Part shown: positions 14,902 to 23,912 of the stretch, in pieces
How the letters are laid out: each line of letters begins with the position of its first letter
How positions within the stretch are numbered: the first letter of the stretch is position 1
Origin: Flavobacteriaceae bacterium
GTDB taxonomy: Bacteria; Bacteroidota; Bacteroidia; Flavobacteriales; Flavobacteriaceae
Assembly (NCBI GenBank): GCA_030626795.1
Contig: DAOUTI010000004.1
Span: forward strand, 1 to 35,889
Length of the DNA stretch: 35,889 nucleotides
Direction: 5' to 3'
The notes under the pieces: model-generated
Database searches by the model: none
Told to the model about the DNA's origin: nothing
What the model saw: only the letters and a program-made list of their open reading frames with translations
Made by a program: the position numbers and the translations under genes

Positions 14902-15771
14902 ATGAATGGTATACAAAAAAGATGGGTCTACTTAATAATACTCTCTTTTATTTGGGGCAGCTCTTTTATATTAATGAAAAAAGCTTTGATCAACTTAACA
15001 CCAATTCAAGTTGGAGCTTTAAGAATAATCTTCACAGCAATAACATTGTTTATTGTTGGGTTTAGACAAATATCAAGTATTACTAAAAAGCAGTGGTATT
15101 ATATTTTTTTAACTGCTGTATTGGGCACTTTTTTTCCAGCATTTCTTTTTGCTTTTGCTGTTAAAAACATTGATAGCTCTATTACATCCATATTAAATTC
15201 TTTAACTCCATTAAATACATTAATTATTGGAGCTATTTTTTATGGGTTCCCATTTTTACGCAAACAATTTCTTGGAATTATTATTGGACTTATTGGCGCT
15301 CTATTTTTAATTTTAAAAGGAGCTGAAATAAATCCTGAACAAAATTATTTTTATGCTCTTTTTATTGTGGTTGCATCCATTGGATATGCATTTAATGTCA
15401 ATATCTTAAAAAAGCACTTAAATGATTTAAATGCATTAGCTATAACAACTGGTAATTTTTTAATCCTATTTTTTCCTGCTCTAATCGTTTTATGGAAAAC
15501 GGATTTCATCCATATAGAGACTATTAAAAACACGAAAGAATCACTTTATTATTTGATCCTACTTTCAGTTTTTGGAACTGCTATGGCAAAAACATTATTT
15601 AATAGATTGGTGCAAATATCTTCGCCCATTTTTTCAAGTTCTGTAACCTATTTAATTCCAATAGTTGCCATTTTTTGGGGCTTATTTGATGGTGAGAAAC
15701 TACATATATCTCAGCTTTTTGCAGGTGTTTTAATTTTAATTGGTGTCTATTTGACAAATAAAGGGAAATAG
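14902..15771 (+). CDS. DMT-superfamily (EamA) permease
   Basis: A 289-residue protein of ten predicted helices made of two EamA repeats, starting 'WVYLIILSFIWGSSFILMKKAL' (the typical WGSSF motif) and 'AGVLILIGVYLTNKG' at the end. EamA proteins move drugs or metabolites (amino acids, nucleosides) across the inner membrane; the substrate cannot be read from sequence. It is divergent from the HMA lipoprotein and is followed after about 150 nt by rplU, which has its own promoter, so it is probably a single-gene transcript. Confidence 0.9.
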   Translation: MNGIQKRWVYLIILSFIWGSSFILMKKALINLTPIQVGALRIIFTAITLFIVGFRQISSITKKQWYYIFLTAVLGTFFPAFLFAFAVKNIDSSITSILNSLTPLNTLIIGAIFYGFPFLRKQFLGIIIGLIGALFLILKGAEINPEQNYFYALFIVVASIGYAFNVNILKKHLNDLNALAITTGNFLILFFPALIVLWKTDFIHIETIKNTKESLYYLILLSVFGTAMAKTLFNRLVQISSPIFSSSVTYLIPIVAIFWGLFDGEKLHISQLFAGVLILIGVYLTNKGK

Positions 15772-15852
15772 CCCAACTTATTTCGCTGCAAATCAATTAA
15801 TTTCTTGTCATTTCATCTTATAAAAAAGTTTTTTCAATTTAATAAAAAGATG

Positions 15853-15860
15853 TATATTTG
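15853..15860 (+). promoter_or_regulatory. -7 element for rplU-rpmA
   Basis: TATATTTG is an exact TAnnTTTG match 60 nt before the rplU ATG. The leader that follows contains a small inverted repeat (ACCC...GGGT at 15862-15881), possibly part of a ribosomal-protein leader. Confidence 0.55.
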
Positions 15861-15920
15861 CACCCGCCTATTTTGATGGGTTATTTATATTTAAATTAAT
15901 TAAGCGAAAAACATAAATTT

Positions 15921-16382
15921 ATGTATGCAATTGTAGAGATAGCAGGGCAGCAATTTAAAGTAGCAAAAGACCAAAAGGTTTTTGTTCATCGTTTGCAAAA
16001 TGAAGAAGGTTCAAAAGTTTCTTTTGATAACGTTCTTTTATTAGACGATGGGAAAATCACTATTGGCGCCCCAGCTATAAAAGGTGCAGTAGTTACTGCA
16101 AAAGTATTGAATCACTTAAAAGGTGATAAAGTAATCGTTTTCAAAAAGAAACGAAGAAAAGGTTATAGAGTAAAAAATGGTCATCGCCAATTTTTAACTG
16201 AAATTCAAATTGAAAGTATTTCAGCAAAAGCTCCAGCTAAAAAAGCTGCTCCTAAAAAAGAAGCAAAACCAGTTGAAGAAACTAAAAAACCAGTAGCTAA
16301 AAAAGCTGCGCCAAAAAAGGATGCTCCTAAAAAAGCTGCGCCAAAAAAAGCTGCAGCTAAAAAAGAAAGCACAAAAAAATAA
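15921..16382 (+). CDS. rplU: 50S ribosomal protein L21 with long Lys/Ala tail
   Basis: Residues 1-100 are a standard bL21 ('MYAIVEIAGQQFKVAKDQKV', 'VIVFKKKRRKGYRVKNGHRQFLTEIQIESI'), which binds 23S rRNA at domain I. Residues 101-153 are an added tail of AAPKK-type repeats with a few Glu residues, about 50 residues beyond the normal bL21 length. Low-complexity basic tails like this occur on bL21 of other Bacteroidota. rpmA follows after 23 nt in the universal L21-L27 order. Confidence 0.96.
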   Translation: MYAIVEIAGQQFKVAKDQKVFVHRLQNEEGSKVSFDNVLLLDDGKITIGAPAIKGAVVTAKVLNHLKGDKVIVFKKKRRKGYRVKNGHRQFLTEIQIESISAKAPAKKAAPKKEAKPVEETKKPVAKKAAPKKDAPKKAAPKKAAAKKESTKK

Positions 16383-16405
16383 TTTAATCATTTAAAAATT
16401 AGATC

Positions 16406-16666
16406 ATGGCTCATAAAAAAGGTGTAGGTAGTTCTAAGAACGGTAGAGAATCCGAATCGAAACGATTAGGTGTAAAAATATTTGGAGGTCAAGGTGCTAT
16501 CGCTGGTAACATTTTAGTTCGTCAAAGAGGCACAAAACATCACCCAGGTGAAAATGTATATATGGGAAAAGACCATACTTTACACGCTTACGTTGATGGT
16601 GTTGTAAAATTTACAAAGAAAAAAGACAACAGATCTTACGTTTCTATTGTACCAATGGAATCTTAA
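16406..16666 (+). CDS. rpmA: 50S ribosomal protein L27
   Basis: An 86-residue bL27 ('[20 protein letters not shown]', '[36 protein letters not shown]'). Its N-terminus, which reaches the peptidyl transferase centre, begins at AHKKG, so no N-terminal cleavage peptide of the Firmicutes type is needed. Cotranscribed with rplU and ended by the terminator at 16684-16719. Confidence 0.97.
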   Translation: MAHKKGVGSSKNGRESESKRLGVKIFGGQGAIAGNILVRQRGTKHHPGENVYMGKDHTLHAYVDGVVKFTKKKDNRSYVSIVPMES

Positions 16667-16683
16667 TATTTGTTTTTAAAATA

Positions 16684-16719
16684 AAAAAAGCCCTTACATT
16701 TAATTGTAAGGGCTTTTTT
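16684..16719. terminator. Rho-independent terminator after rpmA
   Basis: AAAAAAGCCCTTACA (16684-16698) and TGTAAGGGCTTTTTT (16705-16719) form a 15-bp perfect stem with a 6-nt loop, followed by a T run. Confidence 0.93.
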
Positions 16720-16795
16720 ATGTTTTCGATTTTAATTCTTAAACTTCAAATGTTAATCCAATTTTCTTTATTTTCGTAAAAACTTACTTTTTACT

Positions 16796-18250
16796 TTGAG
16801 CACATTAAAACAGTTTTTTAAAGACACCATTATTTACGGAATTGCTGCCGTTTTACCTAGGGCTATTAATATTATATTGGTGAAGCTCCATACCAATACT
16901 TTAACCTCTGATAAATATGCCGAAAACACAATTTATTTTGTTTATGCTGCATACTTCAATGCCATTTTAACATACGGAATGGAAACTGCTTTTTTTCGAT
17001 TTTTTACCAAAGAAAAAGAGAAAGGCAAAGTAGTTTCAACGTCTTTTATTAGTTTATTGATAACTACACTCCTCTTTTTATCGGTTATGCTAACTTACAG
17101 TAATCACATTGCAATATATTTTGGGTTTGCAAACCCAATTTACTTTCAAATACTTATTTTAGTTACAACATTTGATACTTTAGTAGTTATACCCTATGCT
17201 TACTTAAGAGTTACTAATAAACCCATAAAGTTTGCATTTTATAAAATACTCAACATTCTTATTTATGCTTTTTTAAATTTATATTTTTTATTATACATCC
17301 CTTATGCAATAAAAAATGGGACTTATGCACCAAAATTTATTACAGCTAATTTCGAACAAAACCCTTTGGTGCTTTATATTTTTATTGCCAATTTAATTGC
17401 AAGCTTAATAACCTTTTTGTTTTTATCTCCTCTAATTTTTAAATTTAAACTTGTATTTGATAAAAAACTACTTTATAAAATGCTAACCTACGGATTACCC
17501 ATAATGATTGGAAGCTTAGCATTTGTAACCAACGAAAACCTAGACAAACTTTTAATAAGCAAGTATTTAGGAAAAGAGCAAATGGGGATTTATGCTGCTT
17601 GCTATAAATTAGGCGTGTTTATGACACTTTATATCATGGCTTTTAGACTTGGTGCCGAACCTTTTTTCTTTAACCACGCCAAAGAAAAAAATGCCAAAGA
17701 AACTTATGCAAAAATTCTAACATGGTTCACTATAGTTGGAGCCATATTTATGCTAATTATTGTTGCTTTTATTGATAGTTTTGCAAATATCTTGTTAGGA
17801 AAAGAAGAGTATTTTGAAGCCTTAGCCATTGTTCCAATCATACTTTTAGCAAACTTATTTTTAGGTATTTATAATAATTTATCTATTTGGTACAAACTTA
17901 CTGATAAAACTAAATATGGTATGTACTTCTCTATTATTGGCGCCATTATTACTATTGCATTTAATCTTGTTTTTATTCCAAAAATAGGGTTTATGGCATC
18001 TGCATGGGCAACACTACTTGCCTATTTGTTAATGACAATTATCTCTTATTTTTACGGAAAAAAGCACTATACCGTTCCTTATGATATTAAAAATATATTA
18101 CTATATTTATTTATCTCCATAGGCTTTTCTTATATCTCTTTTATATTATTTAGAGGTAATTTATTTGTATCAATACTTTTAGTATTTGTATTTATAAGTT
18201 ACACCCTTTGGAATGAAAAAAATGAAATCAAACAAATTTTAAAAAAATGA
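16796..18250 (+). CDS. Polysaccharide flippase (Wzx-like, MATE/MOP superfamily)
   Basis: A 484-residue protein with about fourteen helices, beginning '[31 protein letters not shown]', the usual start of Bacteroidota oligosaccharide flippases, with a central '[46 protein letters not shown]' and a polysaccharide-biosynthesis C-terminal domain. It probably flips lipid-linked sugar units for LPS, capsule or exopolysaccharide. The start is TTG at 16796; family alignment from memory supports this N-terminus. Its stop overlaps the dut start (ATGA), so the two are translationally coupled. Confidence 0.9.
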   Translation: MSTLKQFFKDTIIYGIAAVLPRAINIILVKLHTNTLTSDKYAENTIYFVYAAYFNAILTYGMETAFFRFFTKEKEKGKVVSTSFISLLITTLLFLSVMLTYSNHIAIYFGFANPIYFQILILVTTFDTLVVIPYAYLRVTNKPIKFAFYKILNILIYAFLNLYFLLYIPYAIKNGTYAPKFITANFEQNPLVLYIFIANLIASLITFLFLSPLIFKFKLVFDKKLLYKMLTYGLPIMIGSLAFVTNENLDKLLISKYLGKEQMGIYAACYKLGVFMTLYIMAFRLGAEPFFFNHAKEKNAKETYAKILTWFTIVGAIFMLIIVAFIDSFANILLGKEEYFEALAIVPIILLANLFLGIYNNLSIWYKLTDKTKYGMYFSIIGAIITIAFNLVFIPKIGFMASAWATLLAYLLMTIISYFYGKKHYTVPYDIKNILLYLFISIGFSYISFILFRGNLFVSILLVFVFISYTLWNEKNEIKQILKK

Positions 18251-18678
18251 CAATAAAAATAATTAACAAATCGAAACATCAAACACCAAGTTATGAAACT
18301 TCGGCTTCTGCCGGAATGGATTTACGTGCCAACCTTAATGAATCTATTACATTAAAGCCTCTCGAAAGAGCCATCATCAAAACAGGTTTATTTATTGCTT
18401 TACCAATAGGGTTTGAGGCACAAGTAAGACCAAGAAGTGGCTTGGCGGCCAAACATGGTATTACTGTTTTAAATGCACCTGGCACTATTGATGCCGATTA
18501 TAGAGGTGAAATAGGTGTGATTTTGGTAAATATATCTAATGATAGTTTTACAATAAATGATGGTGATAGAGTTGCACAAATGATAATTGCTAAACATGAA
18601 CATACTAAATGGCATGAAGTAAACGTTTTAGATGAAACCAAACGCGGAGAAGGCGGATTTGGAAGCACAGGAATCTAA
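18247..18678 (+). CDS. dut: dUTP diphosphatase
   Basis: A 143-residue trimeric-type dUTPase turning dUTP into dUMP and PPi, keeping uracil out of DNA and feeding dTMP synthesis. The five conserved motifs are present: '[13 protein letters not shown]' (I), '[13 protein letters not shown]' (II), '[20 protein letters not shown]' (III), 'GDRVAQMII' (IV) and the C-terminal '[10 protein letters not shown]' (V), which closes over the substrate. It overlaps the flippase gene by 4 nt and is followed by the TPR gene after 10 nt. Confidence 0.97.
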   Translation: MTIKIINKSKHQTPSYETSASAGMDLRANLNESITLKPLERAIIKTGLFIALPIGFEAQVRPRSGLAAKHGITVLNAPGTIDADYRGEIGVILVNISNDSFTINDGDRVAQMIIAKHEHTKWHEVNVLDETKRGEGGFGSTGI

Positions 18679-18688
18679 AGCTAAATGC

Positions 18689-19576
18689 ATGAAAATAATT
18701 AACTTACTACTTTTTTTAACCTTTTTTTACGGATATAGTCAAGAGCAAAATATTGATTATGTAAAAAACATCTCTGAAGATGCATGTGATTGTATTTCAA
18801 AAATAAATACAGAAAATAACACAAAAAATAAAGCAATTAAAAGTTGTATTGCCTCATCTATTGTAAAAAATTTAAATACCGAAGTAAAATCGAATGAGAA
18901 AATTGTTTCTGAAATTCAGCTAGAAAGTAAAGCTTATAAAAAAATTGAAACCTATTTGGTTGAAAATTGTGCTGCTTTAAAACAATTATCATTTACCGAG
19001 AATGAAGATTTTAAACATGCCTCTTCAGGCAATGTGTTGGCGCAACTGGCTTATGATGATGGTTTAGAATATTTAGATGAAAATGATTACGATAGTGCTA
19101 TTTTAAAATTTAGAAAAGCAATCGAAATCGACCCTAATTTTGCATTTGCATGGGATAATTTAGGTGTCTCTTATAGAAAAACCAATCAATATGAAGAAGC
19201 TATAAAAGCTTATAAAAAATCTTTAGAAATTAATCCTAACGGAAGGTTACCTTTAATGAACATTGCTGTTACATATAACTTAAATAAAGAGTTTGAAGAT
19301 GCCATAAAGTACTATAATAAATTTATTAGTATTTATGCAGACGATGCTGAAGGATATTACGGACTTGGATTAATTTTATATACAAATAACCAACAAGAAG
19401 CAGGATTAGATAATTTGATTCATGCCTATACCATTTATACAGCACAAGATTCGCCTTACAGAGCAGATGCGGCTAAAAAAATTGGGTATATGTATAATGA
19501 TTTAAAAAACCAAGACAAAATGGAAGTGTTCAACAAAATTGCTTCCAAATACAATTTGAAAATTGAAAATAATTAA
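18689..19576 (+). CDS. Secreted tetratricopeptide-repeat protein
   Basis: A 295-residue exported protein. An upstream in-frame ATG at 18632 lies inside dut; the start at 18689 is chosen because it gives a clean signal peptide ('MKIINLLLFLTFFYGYSQ') and a 10-nt gap to dut. After an N-terminal domain with spaced Cys residues ('ISEDACDCISKIN...SCIASSIV', then a third region with 'VENCAAL'), at least three TPR units follow from about 120 to 230 ('DSAILKFRKAIEIDPNFAFAWDNLGVSYRKTNQYEEAIKAYKKSLEINPNG...'). TPRs mediate protein contacts; the partner is unknown. Its stop abuts the convergent LysE stop with no gap. Confidence 0.88.
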   Translation: MKIINLLLFLTFFYGYSQEQNIDYVKNISEDACDCISKINTENNTKNKAIKSCIASSIVKNLNTEVKSNEKIVSEIQLESKAYKKIETYLVENCAALKQLSFTENEDFKHASSGNVLAQLAYDDGLEYLDENDYDSAILKFRKAIEIDPNFAFAWDNLGVSYRKTNQYEEAIKAYKKSLEINPNGRLPLMNIAVTYNLNKEFEDAIKYYNKFISIYADDAEGYYGLGLILYTNNQQEAGLDNLIHAYTIYTAQDSPYRADAAKKIGYMYNDLKNQDKMEVFNKIASKYNLKIENN

Positions 19577-20251
19577 CTATTTCACTTTTTCAAAAACATT
19601 ATCGATTCTTTGCATAGCCTCTTTAGGAATAAACCTTTTTGCTGCCAATACAATTCCGAAAATGATAAAAAATACACCTAAAACTTGACGAATTTTTCTT
19701 AAAACTATAGGGGTTAGTTTTCTTTTTAATTGCTTTGCTGCCATAATTTTAACCAAATCAACAATCAAATAAGATCCAATTACTAAAGCAAAGTATTTAA
19801 ATATTTTTGATTCGTCCATTTGAAAATTCGAACTAACAGCAATTACAATGGCCAACCAAAAAGCTAAAACACCAATATTAATAAAATTTAGAAAAAAACC
19901 TTTTAAAAACAAACCTAAATAATTATTGTTTTCAACAACAACCAACTCTTTATCGGTTACTTCTTTTTTTGATTTCTTATAAAAAATTGTGAAAAAACCA
20001 TATAAAATTAATACAAAACCTCCTATCAAAAATAATTTTGGATCATCTTGAATTTCTTCTAAAACCTTAACACTTCCATAATAGGCCAAAGAAATAAAAA
20101 CAATATCAGCTAAAACCACACCCAAGTCAAAAATAATTGCCGCTCTAGCGCCTTTGGTTATACTTGTTTCAATCAATGTAAAAAAAACAGGCCCAACCAT
20201 AAAAGCCAAACCCAAACCTAAAATTATTGCATTAACATATTCGTTAATCAT
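19577..20251 (-). CDS. LysE family translocator
   Basis: A 224-residue membrane protein with six helices and the LysE/RhtB start 'YVNAIILGLGLAFMVGPVFFTLIETSITKGARAAIIFDLGVVLADIVFISLAYYG'. The superfamily exports amino acids and related solutes; a charged loop ('YKKSKKEVTDKELVVVENNN') sits between helices 3 and 4. The substrate is not predictable. It is 15 nt downstream of the PaaE-like reductase on the same strand, so the pair is likely one transcript. Confidence 0.9.
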   Translation of the reverse strand: MINEYVNAIILGLGLAFMVGPVFFTLIETSITKGARAAIIFDLGVVLADIVFISLAYYGSVKVLEEIQDDPKLFLIGGFVLILYGFFTIFYKKSKKEVTDKELVVVENNNYLGLFLKGFFLNFINIGVLAFWLAIVIAVSSNFQMDESKIFKYFALVIGSYLIVDLVKIMAAKQLKRKLTPIVLRKIRQVLGVFFIIFGIVLAAKRFIPKEAMQRIDNVFEKVK

Positions 20252-20266
20252 TGCTTCTAATTAAGT

Positions 20267-21319
20267 TTATACATCGTCAAAATCAATTTTTATAGATGCT
20301 GTGGTAGGATGTGCCTGGCAAGTTAAAATTAAACCTTCTTCAACTTCACTAGCATCTAATATGGTGTTTTTATCCATTACCGCATTACCCTCAACTACTC
20401 TTGCCAAACAGCTACTACAAATACCTCCTTGACATGAATAAGGCGCATCTAAATCATGAGCTAATGCCACATTTAAAATAATCTCATCTCTACGCATTTC
20501 AAGTGTTGTTTCTTCATCATCTAACACAAAGGTTATTTTTGAATTGCCACTCAAATCACTATTAATTTCTTTTTTAGCGGATGTACTTGAAAACAATTCA
20601 AATTTAATAATATTATTATCTACCCCATGATTTAATAGATTTTCTTTAACCAAATCAATCATTTCTTCTGGTCCGCAAAGAAAATATTCATCAAACTTAA
20701 CCGCATTATATTTGTGCTTTAAAATAGTGTTGATTACATCTAAATTAATTCTGCCAAAAAAAGCCTTATCACTTATTTTTTGACTAAAAATATAATGAAC
20801 CTCTAATTGCCTCTTAAAATCATCAGCTAGCTTATCTAATTCCTTTTTAAAAATAGTTAACTCACTAGATTTACTACCATAAACCAAAACAAATTTACTT
20901 TCTTTCTCTGTTTCCAAAACAGATTTAATCATCGATAAAACAGGTGTAATTCCGCTACCAGCGACAAAGGCTAAATATTTTTTAGCATTGGTTTTATTTG
21001 TCTTTAAAATAAATTTTCCTTCAGGTGCAGCAACTTCAAGTATATCTCCAACTTTTAATTTATTATTTGCATATACTGAAAAAGCACCTTTATCAACTGC
21101 CTTAATCGCCACACGTAATTCATCACTATTTGGAGAAGAACAAATGGAATAAGCTCTACGCAATTTTTTGCCATCAATCTCTTTTTGAATGGTTATATAT
21201 TGACCTGGAATAAAATAAAATTCGCTTTTAGTCTTTTCGGGAATATCAAAAACTACGGAGACTGTGTTTTGAGTTTCTTTTGTAACTTCTTTTACTGGTA
21301 GCTTATAAAATATAGACAT
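20267..21319 (-). CDS. PaaE-like ferredoxin reductase (FAD, NAD(P)H, 2Fe-2S)
   Basis: A 350-residue electron-transfer protein: FAD-binding barrel (residues ~1-105, with 'RRAYSICSSP' for FAD), NAD(P)-binding domain ('FVAGSGITPVLSMIKSVLE', 'YFLCGPEEMIDLVKENL') and a C-terminal plant-type 2Fe-2S ferredoxin domain whose ligands are in 'PYSCQGGICSSCLA' and 'ILTCQAHP'. The layout is that of PaaE, reductase of the phenylacetyl-CoA epoxidase, and of other oxygenase reductases. No paaABCD genes are in the window, so the oxygenase partner is unknown; it may serve a desaturase or another monooxygenase encoded elsewhere. Confidence 0.9.
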   Translation of the reverse strand: MSIFYKLPVKEVTKETQNTVSVVFDIPEKTKSEFYFIPGQYITIQKEIDGKKLRRAYSICSSPNSDELRVAIKAVDKGAFSVYANNKLKVGDILEVAAPEGKFILKTNKTNAKKYLAFVAGSGITPVLSMIKSVLETEKESKFVLVYGSKSSELTIFKKELDKLADDFKRQLEVHYIFSQKISDKAFFGRINLDVINTILKHKYNAVKFDEYFLCGPEEMIDLVKENLLNHGVDNNIIKFELFSSTSAKKEINSDLSGNSKITFVLDDEETTLEMRRDEIILNVALAHDLDAPYSCQGGICSSCLARVVEGNAVMDKNTILDASEVEEGLILTCQAHPTTASIKIDFDDV

Positions 21320-21374
21320 TTATTAAAATTTAGGAAAGTAAAAAACAAAAAAATGTTTTACGATTAATAATCCA

Positions 21375-21812
21375 CTAGCTTTTTGAAATTTCATCAGACA
21401 GTTCATTTTTATCACTCTTTTGAAAAGGAAAAAACTGTTGTAATTTTTGACCTGCTTCTACAATTCCAAGCACCAAGCCTTCCGCTTTGTTTCCTTTAGA
21501 AAACTCACTGGTAACTGTATTTTTAATACTCTCCCAAAAATCATCTGGCACTACTTTATCAATTCCTGAATCACCAATAATAGCAAATTGTTTATTGTTT
21601 ACAGCAATATAAAATAGAACTCCATTTTTTTCTTCGGTTTCATCCATGTGCAATAAATGAAATATTTCTTTGGCGTGTTTTAAACAATCATCAGTTAATT
21701 TATTTTCTAAGTGCACACGTATTTCACCCGATGTTGCTACTTCAGCATCTTTGATCGCTTCAACAATTCTTTCTTCTTCTTCTTTGGTTAAAAAATCTTC
21801 TACTTTTGACAT
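21375..21812 (-). CDS. TPM domain protein (small, no transmembrane segment)
   Basis: A 145-residue protein with a single TPM (TLP18.3/Psb32/MOLO-1) domain: 'FLTKEEEERIVEAIKDAEVATSGEIRVHLENKL', 'NGVLFYIAVNNKQFAIIGDSGIDKVVPDDFWESI', 'AEGLVLGIVEAGQKLQQFFP'. An earlier in-frame ATG at 21842 would put the start within a hairpin and add an unrelated ten-residue leader, so MSKVEDFL at 21812 is preferred. In related genomes lemA is followed by this small TPM gene and a second, membrane-anchored TPM gene; the second is absent here. Role unknown, possibly phosphatase-like or in membrane-protein quality control. Confidence 0.87.
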   Translation of the reverse strand: MSKVEDFLTKEEEERIVEAIKDAEVATSGEIRVHLENKLTDDCLKHAKEIFHLLHMDETEEKNGVLFYIAVNNKQFAIIGDSGIDKVVPDDFWESIKNTVTSEFSKGNKAEGLVLGIVEAGQKLQQFFPFQKSDKNELSDEISKS

Positions 21813-21831
21813 AATTGCTTTTTTATAGAAA

Positions 21832-21864
21832 CAAATAGCCAAAGTTTGTCACTTTGGCTATTTG
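21832..21864 (-). terminator. Hairpin between lemA and the TPM gene
   Basis: CAAATAGCCAAAG (21832-21844) and CTTTGGCTATTTG (21852-21864) form a perfect 13-bp stem with a 7-nt loop. No long T run follows on the minus strand, so it may attenuate transcription or protect the lemA transcript rather than end it outright. Confidence 0.6.
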
Positions 21865-21887
21865 AAAAACTTGTGTTTAAATACTTC

Positions 21888-22475
21888 TTAAAATGCAACA
21901 TCAGGAGCTTTTTCGCTTCCTTCTGCTGCTTGAAACAATACCAATGGATCAAATCCTAACATACCTGCTAAAAATTTTCCTGGAAATTTTCTAGTAAATA
22001 CATTATAGTCTTTAGCCGTGGCATTATATCTATTTCGTTCAACGTTAATTCTATTTTCAGTTCCTTCTAACTGACTTTGCAATTCTAAAAAGTTTTGATT
22101 TGCTTTTAAATCAGGGTATTTTTCAACAACAACCATTAATTTACTCAAAGCGCCGCTTAAACCAGACTGTGCTTTTTGAAAAGTTGCCATTTGTTCGGGT
22201 GTTACATTGGTAGGGTCGATCGTTGTTTTTGTTGCATTTGCTCTTGCCTCAATTACACCTTCAAGTGTTTCTTTTTCATGGCTAGCATAACCTTTTACCG
22301 TATTTACTAAGTTTGGTATTAAATCTGCACGGCGTTGATATGCACTTTCAACATTTGCCCATTGTGTTTTTGCTGTTTCTTGTTTTTCTACGGCGGTATT
22401 ATTAAATCCTACAACCCAATTGTAAATTCCGAATGCAATAACTGCGATAATAATTAAGGGAATCCATTTTTTCAT
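21888..22475 (-). CDS. lemA: LemA family protein
   Basis: A 195-residue protein with one N-terminal membrane anchor ('WIPLIIIAVIAFGIYNWVVGF') and the antiparallel helical-bundle LemA domain: 'AVEKQETAKTQWANVESAYQRRADLIPNLVNTVKGYASHEKETLEGVIEARANAT', 'VVEKYPDLKANQNFLELQSQLEGTENRINVERNRYN'. It is predicted to face outward. LemA proteins often accompany TPM proteins; their biochemical role is unresolved. It is 17 nt after the MerR gene and before the TPM gene on the same strand. Confidence 0.95.
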   Translation of the reverse strand: MKKWIPLIIIAVIAFGIYNWVVGFNNTAVEKQETAKTQWANVESAYQRRADLIPNLVNTVKGYASHEKETLEGVIEARANATKTTIDPTNVTPEQMATFQKAQSGLSGALSKLMVVVEKYPDLKANQNFLELQSQLEGTENRINVERNRYNATAKDYNVFTRKFPGKFLAGMLGFDPLVLFQAAEGSEKAPDVAF

Positions 22476-22492
22476 AATAAGTAATTTTAAGT

Positions 22493-22822
22493 TTAAAGTT
22501 GATTTTTAATTTGTGTTAATTCATTTCTAATTTCTTCTAATCTTAGTATTATTTTATGATTAGATACTATTTTATCAGAGTTTTCTTTGAGTTTGTTTTT
22601 TGCTCCATCTAAAGTAAACCCTTTTTCTTTTACTAAAAAATATATAAGCTGTAAATTTTTTAAATCTTCTTGCGTAAACAACCTATTTCCTTTTTTGTTT
22701 TTTTTTGGCTTTAAAACATCAAACTCATTTTCCCAAAACCTAATTAATGATGTATTTACATCAAATGCCTTGGCTACTTCGCCTATTTTATAATATCTTT
22801 TTTCGGGTAAATTTATATACAT
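22493..22822 (-). CDS. MerR family transcriptional regulator
   Basis: A 109-residue protein with an N-terminal MerR winged helix-turn-helix ('YYKIGEVAKAFDVNTSLIRFWENEFDVLKPKKNKKGNRLFTQEDLKNLQLIYFLVKEKGFTLDGAKNKL') and a short coiled-coil C-terminus for dimerisation. There is no C-terminal effector domain or metal-binding Cys, so it is a compact form typical of Bacteroidota in which its target is unknown. Its start codon overlaps the M23 stop by one base (TAATG), so the two are translationally coupled, and lemA follows after 17 nt. Confidence 0.93.
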   Translation of the reverse strand: MYINLPEKRYYKIGEVAKAFDVNTSLIRFWENEFDVLKPKKNKKGNRLFTQEDLKNLQLIYFLVKEKGFTLDGAKNKLKENSDKIVSNHKIILRLEEIRNELTQIKNQL

Positions 22823-23793
22823 TAGTCGTATGATTGTCCTTCTTGCGAAGCCATTTTTAACATTTCTTGAAACTCTTCAGGCGATAAATCTCCATAATAA
22901 AAATTAATAGGGTTTACAGCATTTTTATTATAACGCACTTCATAATGTAAATGTGGAGCTTGAGATCTACCTGTGCTACCAACATATCCAATTAAATCGC
23001 CTCGCTTTACTTTTTGCCCTTTTTTTACATTATATTTTGACATGTGTGCGTATAAAGTTACGTAACCAAAACCATGATCTATTCTAACATGTTTACCAAA
23101 ACCCGTAGATCTATTATCTGCTCTAATTACTTTTCCATTTCCTGTTGCATAAATTGGAGTACCTCTAGGCGAGGTAAAATCCATACCTTTATGCATCTTT
23201 CTTGCCTTGGTAAAAGGATCTGATCTCCAACCATATCCAGATGCCATTCTAGTCAAATCTTCTTTACTAACTGGCTGAATAGCTGGTATTGACGCCAACA
23301 TTTTTTCTTTACCTTCTGCTAATTCAATAATTTCATCTAGTGATTTAGATTGCACATACAATTGTTTAGAAAGAATATCTAAATTTTTGGTCGCATCTAT
23401 AATCATTTCCGAATTATTAAAATTCTCTAAAGATTTATACCTATTTACACCACCAAAACCTGCTTTTCTTTGCTCTTCAGGAATCGGGTTTGCTTCAAAA
23501 TAAGTTCTATAAATATTATTATCTCTGGTTTGAATTCCACCCAAAACTTTTTGCGCTTGTACCATTTTTTTATCGAGCAACTCATAATGTAATTTCATAT
23601 TCTCAAGCTCTCTGGTCAGCACTTTTTGTTTAGGTGGTTCTATAAATTGGTACATCCCTAAAACCATTAATGCTCCTAACATAACAGATGCCAATAAAAA
23701 AACCAAAGTTTTTCTAAATTTATCACGTTTTCTTAACTCTATCTTTCTATATGATAAAGTTTCAGAATCGTAATAATATTTTACCTTCGCCAT
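22822..23793 (-). CDS. M23 family metallopeptidase (LytM-type)
   Basis: A 323-residue protein with a membrane anchor at about 31-50 ('LVFLLASVMLGALMVLGMYQF'), a helical stalk ('LTRELENMKLHYELLDKKMVQAQKVLGGIQ'), and a LytM domain from about 190 to 305 with the zinc site residues in 'MHKGMDFTSPRGTPIYATGNG' (HxxxD) and 'APHLHYEVRYN' (HxH). All ligands are retained, so it is probably an active murein endopeptidase in the periplasm, acting in cell-wall growth or division. First gene of the M23-MerR-lemA-TPM run on the minus strand, divergent from alaS. Confidence 0.94.
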   Translation of the reverse strand: MAKVKYYYDSETLSYRKIELRKRDKFRKTLVFLLASVMLGALMVLGMYQFIEPPKQKVLTRELENMKLHYELLDKKMVQAQKVLGGIQTRDNNIYRTYFEANPIPEEQRKAGFGGVNRYKSLENFNNSEMIIDATKNLDILSKQLYVQSKSLDEIIELAEGKEKMLASIPAIQPVSKEDLTRMASGYGWRSDPFTKARKMHKGMDFTSPRGTPIYATGNGKVIRADNRSTGFGKHVRIDHGFGYVTLYAHMSKYNVKKGQKVKRGDLIGYVGSTGRSQAPHLHYEVRYNKNAVNPINFYYGDLSPEEFQEMLKMASQEGQSYD

Positions 23794-23808
23794 AACGTAT
23801 AATTATAC

Positions 23809-23816
23809 TATTTTTG
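23809..23816 (+). promoter_or_regulatory. -7 element in the M23/alaS divergent gap
   Basis: TATTTTTG matches TAnnTTTG on the plus strand, 96 nt before the alaS start. Its long leader distance makes the assignment moderate; no clear TTG box. Confidence 0.35.
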
Positions 23817-23912
23817 CAATAGAATTTTTAGTAATTCTAATGTTAAGAAAACAAATTTACAATTTTTTTGTTATTCTTTAAAAACAAAATTTTTTAGTAC
23901 ATCCATATTATT

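Noticed and set aside
16201-16381. Repetitive Lys/Ala DNA in rplU as a possible CRISPR-like array
   Set aside because: The repeats are codons of an AAPKK-type protein tail in frame, not DNA repeats with unique spacers. No CRISPR array was seen anywhere in the window.
18632-18688. Upstream in-frame start for the TPR gene
   Set aside because: It lies inside dut and would bury the signal peptide; the ATG at 18689 gives a normal exported protein.
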